10,395 nt of DNA from JAWLCG01 sp041687295 (GTDB lineage: Bacteria; Planctomycetota; Phycisphaerae; SM23-33; FEN-1343). The position numbers and the translations under genes were made by a program. The notes under the pieces were generated by a model. That model was not told the origin of the DNA. It saw nothing but the letters and a program-made list of their open reading frames with translations, and searched no databases. Where the stretch lies: the NCBI GenBank assembly GCA_041687295.1, contig JAWLCG010000167.1:1-10395 (forward strand), read 5' to 3'. Positions 8,118-10,395 of the stretch are shown piece after piece (position 1 is the stretch's first letter; each line of letters opens with the position of its first letter).

Positions 8118-8993
8118 CTACGCCACCCGCCGCCGCCACAGGGCCGCTGCCCCGCCCATCAGCAGCAGCGCCGAGGCCGGCTCCGGCACGACGGTGAAGG
8201 TTGCCAGGGACAGAGACTCGCTGTCATAGGACTGGTCCCACTGGAGAATGTAGTATTCGCCCTCGGCGGGGATCGTGAAGGAGAAGCTTGAGGCCGGGGC
8301 GGAGTAGAGAGTTTGCAGCACTCCGCCGTATGGCGTATCCACAAACTGCTCGACGTAGTACCACATTTCCCAGGTGTAGTCGAAGTCCTGCACGGTCAGC
8401 GCCTGCCCGATCTGAGCTTCGACCGCTCCGTCGCCGTCCAAATCCCCCAGGCCGTTGATCAGCGTCACCCCGTCGGTGGTAATGGTACCGGTGAACCACG
8501 CCTTGACGCCCGGGGCGGCCGGCTCAAAGGACATCCCGGTGAACTGCCCCTGCGCCGTGTTCGAGAAGGTCAGCCGGGCGATCGTGTGGGTGCCCGCGCC
8601 GGCGCCGGCGGCGCTGAACCAGGAGACGCCCATCTGCTGGTCGGTCATCACCGTGGTCCCCACCAGGGAGGGCTGACCCGTGCCGCCGGGGTTGGGGTAG
8701 CCGTCCGCGCTGGTCACGAAGGTATCCCACTCCAGCGAGGGAAACATGCCGAACAGGGCGGGATTCGGGGCGGTGTGCCCGCCCAAAGCGTCCTGGTAGA
8801 GCGTGCCGGCCGAGAGCGTCAGATCCAGCCGCGAGTTCGTCCAGCCCGATCCCGTGGTCACCTGCAGGTCAAACGTGCGGTATCCCGACAAGCCGCCGGA
8901 GACGGGGGCCAGTGAGGCCGTGATCTCGGCCGGAACGATCGGAGTCAGAACGAGCAGGGCGATACCCGCAGTCAGCATACGTGTGAGGTGCAT
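8118..8993 (-). CDS. Secreted PEP-CTERM sorting-domain protein (291 aa)
   Basis: The ATG at 8993 is chosen because GGGAGA (9001-9006) lies 7 nt upstream and a clean signal peptide follows: 'MHLTRMLTAGIALLVLTPIV' then PA, with likely cleavage near residue 22. The open frame begins 15 nt earlier at a TTG that overlaps the ribosome site. The mature part is beta-rich, Gly/Thr/Ser-rich and Cys-free ('SGYRTFDLQVTTGSGWTNS', 'HTIARLTFSNTAQGQF'). It resembles N-terminal domains I associate with planctomycete PEP-CTERM proteins, possibly cohesin-like. 'GDLDGDGAVEA' (183-193) is a single calcium-loop motif. The C-terminus has the full tripartite signal: 'VVPEP' (268-272), a hydrophobic stretch, and 'RRR' at 287-289. 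An exosortase would process it during export to the envelope. It is downstream of, and probably co-transcribed with, the broken C39-like gene (17-nt gap). Its ligand is unknown. Confidence 0.9.
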   Translation of the reverse strand: MHLTRMLTAGIALLVLTPIVPAEITASLAPVSGGLSGYRTFDLQVTTGSGWTNSRLDLTLSAGTLYQDALGGHTAPNPALFGMFPSLEWDTFVTSADGYPNPGGTGQPSLVGTTVMTDQQMGVSWFSAAGAGAGTHTIARLTFSNTAQGQFTGMSFEPAAPGVKAWFTGTITTDGVTLINGLGDLDGDGAVEAQIGQALTVQDFDYTWEMWYYVEQFVDTPYGGVLQTLYSAPASSFSFTIPAEGEYYILQWDQSYDSESLSLATFTVVPEPASALLLMGGAAALWRRRVA

Positions 8994-9000
8994 GTGTGTT

Positions 9001-9006
9001 TCTCCC
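9001..9006 (-). promoter_or_regulatory. Ribosome-binding site deciding the start at 8993
   Basis: On the minus strand GGGAGA lies 7 nt before ATG 8993. It falls in the short gap between the two PEP-CTERM genes and overlaps the upstream in-frame TTG, which rules that TTG out as the start. Confidence 0.7.
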
Positions 9007-9010
9007 AAGG

Positions 9011-9962
9011 CTATCGGCTACGCTTCCGAATGTTCATCGTCAAGAGCCCAACGGCTATCAGTGCCCCGGTCAGAGGCTCCGGGACAGCCACGGGACAGCC
9101 CATGGCCCAATTGGACAACAGAAAGGAGAGATCCCGGTCATCAATGAACGAGTCGTCATTGAAGTCGCCGTCCTCCCAGAGGCCGACCGACCCCCAATGT
9201 GCGAGGAGGTAGGATAGGTCGGCATCATCCACGCGGCTGTCGAGGTTGGCGTCGCCCCGAATCCAGCCCGCGATGTCTACGGTGATGCCGAACCTCACCA
9301 TCCAGTCCTGGCGATCACTGAAACTATGGATCCCCCCATAGGGAATGAACGGCCACCAGATGACACCATCGGCGTCAATCACCCCATTGAGGTCCTCTCC
9401 GTTGGGCCCTTTCCATCTCCCGCCTATGTCGTTGGCGGACCAAGTATGGCGGACAGCAAATCCCCCAACAGTAACCACTTGACTCGTCCCTGGAAGAAGC
9501 ACAGAGAACATGTCATCCCTGTAGCCATAGGCAAGCACGCTGTGAGGCCGGCCCGACACGCTGCCACTAGGGTACAAGATCTTTGTGTACACGCTGAGCA
9601 TCACCGGCCTGCCAGCGTCGACTTCCTCCTTGAGCTTTGCGTAGTCGAAGGAGTCGTACTCGTGCCCAGGTTCAGCGGAGGGAGACACAAACTCCCGGAC
9701 CACATTGGCCTGATAGCTTTCGCATTTCGCCGTGGAGGGATCATCCCAATTCGCGTACCCCCCGATCCCCGAGACCATGTTCCCGATCTGCGTTCCGCCA
9801 TCCACAGTCTTCAACTGGTCGGCAATGCAATCCGGAGGATGATTGTACCAAGCCCCGATCTTCGGCGGGTTCAGTTGCTCCCCAGCGGCGATGTGAGCCA
9901 GGCTCGGCAGGCGCCAATGACGAAAGGCAGCTTACCAGAACCAGAACCACAACTGCGCGCAC
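9011..9962 (-). pseudogene. Frameshifted C39-peptidase-like protein with dockerin and PEP-CTERM tail
   Basis: GTG 9962 follows a strong AAAGGAGGT site and encodes a signal peptide, 'RAVVVLVLVSCLSSLAPA'. That frame then degenerates and stops at 9741. The body is in another frame, open from 9931 to the TGA/TAA-type stop at 9011. It starts recognisably at 'HIAAGEQLNPPKIGAWYN' and continues 'HPPDCIADQLKTVDGG', 'GYANWDDPSTA', 'LKEEVDAGRPVMLSVY' and 'RPHSVLAYGYRDD'. These match the later part of C39-like peptidases common in planctomycetes, including the histidine segment. The earlier catalytic-Cys 'CGPT'-type region is absent; I estimate ~50-60 residues are missing. Two EF-hand-like repeats follow (9101-9256): 'GDANLDSRVDDADLSYLLAH' and 'GDFNDDSFIDDRDLSFLLSN', a dockerin-type pair. 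'VPEP', a hydrophobic helix and 'RKRSR' close the protein. It is most likely a deletion or frameshift wreck; a sequencing indel alone would not explain the missing Cys region. Confidence 0.75.
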
Positions 9963-9966
9963 ACAA

Positions 9967-9975
9967 ACCTCCTTT
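9967..9975 (-). promoter_or_regulatory. Strong ribosome-binding site for the dockerin/PEP-CTERM gene
   Basis: AAAGGAGGT on the minus strand lies 4 nt before GTG 9962. It fixes the original start of the broken gene. The alternative GTG at 9964 meets a stop after ten codons. Such a good site in front of a signal peptide shows the gene was once expressed. Confidence 0.7.
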
Positions 9976-10119
9976 GCTCGAAAACCGCAAGAGTTTGCCT
10001 CACCCCCACCCAGGCAGCAGATACCTCGTCAATGGGAATGGTAGGCGCAAAGCAACAGCCCCAATCCCTATCTCCACGGAGGGCAAGCAGCAACAAGCAC
10101 CTGCTGTCCACAGCGACTG

Positions 10120-10148
10120 ATCCTCCCACAGCCTGTCACCACTGTCAA
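10120..10148 (-). promoter_or_regulatory. Weak candidate promoter of the minus-strand PEP-CTERM operon
   Basis: On the minus strand a perfect TTGACA (10143-10148) is followed after 17 nt by GAGGAT (10120-10125), only 3/6 to a -10 box. It would leave a leader of ~150 nt before GTG 9962. Nothing else is recognisable between 9976 and 10170. Confidence 0.25.
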
Positions 10149-10181
10149 GAGGGAGATTCAAACGATTCTGGCCGAGTTCGA

Positions 10182-10203
10182 GGCGGGGGCACTCGTGCCC
10201 GCC
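10182..10203. repeat. Near-palindromic G/C repeat
   Basis: GGGCAC (10187-10192) and GTGCCC (10195-10200) sit within a longer GGCGGG.../...CCGCC frame, giving a compact hairpin-like palindrome. It differs from the other families in the window, lacks a GTAG or GGAG foot, and lies just before the right-end repeat cluster. Confidence 0.6.
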
Positions 10204-10221
10204 CTGCAGACGGTGCCGCGC

Positions 10222-10309
10222 CGTATGGAGTGTGGCGGCCTTGGCGCCGCTTCGGCTGGGTTTTCCCACCGCCGAGCCAAAGCGGCGATACCTCGCCGCA
10301 CTCCATACC
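10222..10309. repeat. Right-end inverted pair of GGAG-type palindromic repeats
   Basis: From GGAGTG (10227) to CACTCC (10299-10304), two units face each other. 10227-10257 has stem GCGGC/GCCGC. 10270-10304 is the same as the unit at 7993-8025, with stem GCGGCGA/TCGCCGC. Complementarity extends outward into 'tat'/'ata' and beyond. The whole can fold into one long hairpin and is the complete version of the left-end cluster, in inverted orientation across the insert. It stops 7 nt before the second copy of the duplicated gene start. Confidence 0.85.
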
Positions 10310-10316
10310 GCTTGGC

Positions 10317-10395
10317 CTTGTGGGGGTGTTGGCCGGGCCGGTAGAATGGCCGCAGGTGATGATGGGTTTCCCTGCGCATTCCGTGTCGGCCCTGA
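10317..10395. repeat. Direct repeat, copy 2 (runs off the window)
   Basis: This is the partner of 7730-7808 at an offset of 2587 nt, with three mismatches in the first 11 bases and identity afterwards. The window edge cuts it, so its end is not visible. It carries the same TTGTGG/TAGAAT pair (10318-10323, 10342-10347). Confidence 0.95.
10359..10395 (+). CDS. Start of BatA-like gene, probable intact copy (3' end outside window)
   Basis: The tandem ATGs at 10359 and 10362 and the following codons ('MMGFPAHSVSAL') are identical to the severed fragment at 7772. By analogy the next residues should form the PWALL-type membrane helix. This copy has no visible defect, so it is probably the functional gene, driven by the duplicated promoter-like sequence just upstream. 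Only about a dozen codons are visible, so the assignment depends wholly on copy 1. Confidence 0.5.
   Translation, partial: MMGFPAHSVSAL

Noticed and set aside
9890..9934. Programmed ribosomal frameshift joining signal peptide and body
   Set aside because: No slippery heptamer or clear downstream structure was seen, and part of the peptidase core seems missing, which favours a deletion.
9741..9962. Independent small secreted protein of 73 aa
   Set aside because: After the signal peptide the sequence is not protein-like, while the body of the C39-like protein begins in another frame; a frameshift explains both.
9326..10120. A 264-codon plus-strand frame opposite the dockerin gene
   Set aside because: It is antisense to recognisable dockerin and PEP-CTERM motifs and has no protein family features.

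Overview
This window looks like a chromosomal segment of a high-GC planctomycete-type bacterium, probably from the Phycisphaerae or a relative. The evidence is the very GC-rich coding sequence, giant Ala/Leu/Glu-rich TPR proteins, an XrtA-type polysaccharide deacetylase, and two secreted proteins with PEP-CTERM sorting tails, one of which also carries a dockerin-like calcium-binding pair. The taxonomy is inferred from protein style alone.

Left block (1-6872, all + strand). The C-terminal part of a giant TPR protein runs in from the left edge. A membrane-anchored TPR protein of 1504 aa follows, and the two are paralogues that align collinearly over their last ~470 residues. The second TPR gene overlaps by 4 nt (GTGA) with a NodB-type deacetylase that has the DUF3473-like C-terminus of PEP-CTERM/exosortase-linked deacetylases. 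Together they suggest an envelope or exopolysaccharide module.

Middle (6873-7729). A palindromic intergenic repeat is followed by a small predicted lipoprotein of unknown function. A second, larger palindromic repeat of another family comes next.

Right block (7730-10395). The 5' end of a gene with a BatA-like N-terminus (putative promoter, start codon and first codons) appears at 7730 and again at 10317. The two copies share at least 79 bp with 3 mismatches, and the second runs off the window. The first copy breaks off after about 43 codons, where it runs into a GGAG-type palindromic repeat. Between the copies lies a ~2.4 kb insert with related repeat units at both ends in inverted orientation. 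It carries a minus-strand, two-gene PEP-CTERM operon. The upstream gene, a C39-peptidase-like protein with dockerin and PEP-CTERM, is broken: its signal peptide is in a different frame from its body, and the catalytic-Cys segment appears to be missing. The downstream PEP-CTERM gene looks intact. Part of the insert (about 9010-10160) is visibly less GC-rich than its surroundings.

How the parts may work together (inference): the left block would make or modify surface polysaccharide in an exosortase-type system, and the PEP-CTERM proteins on the right are typical clients of such a system. The most notable structure is the repeat-bounded insert that duplicated and disrupted the BatA-like gene. 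No RNA genes or CRISPR arrays were seen.
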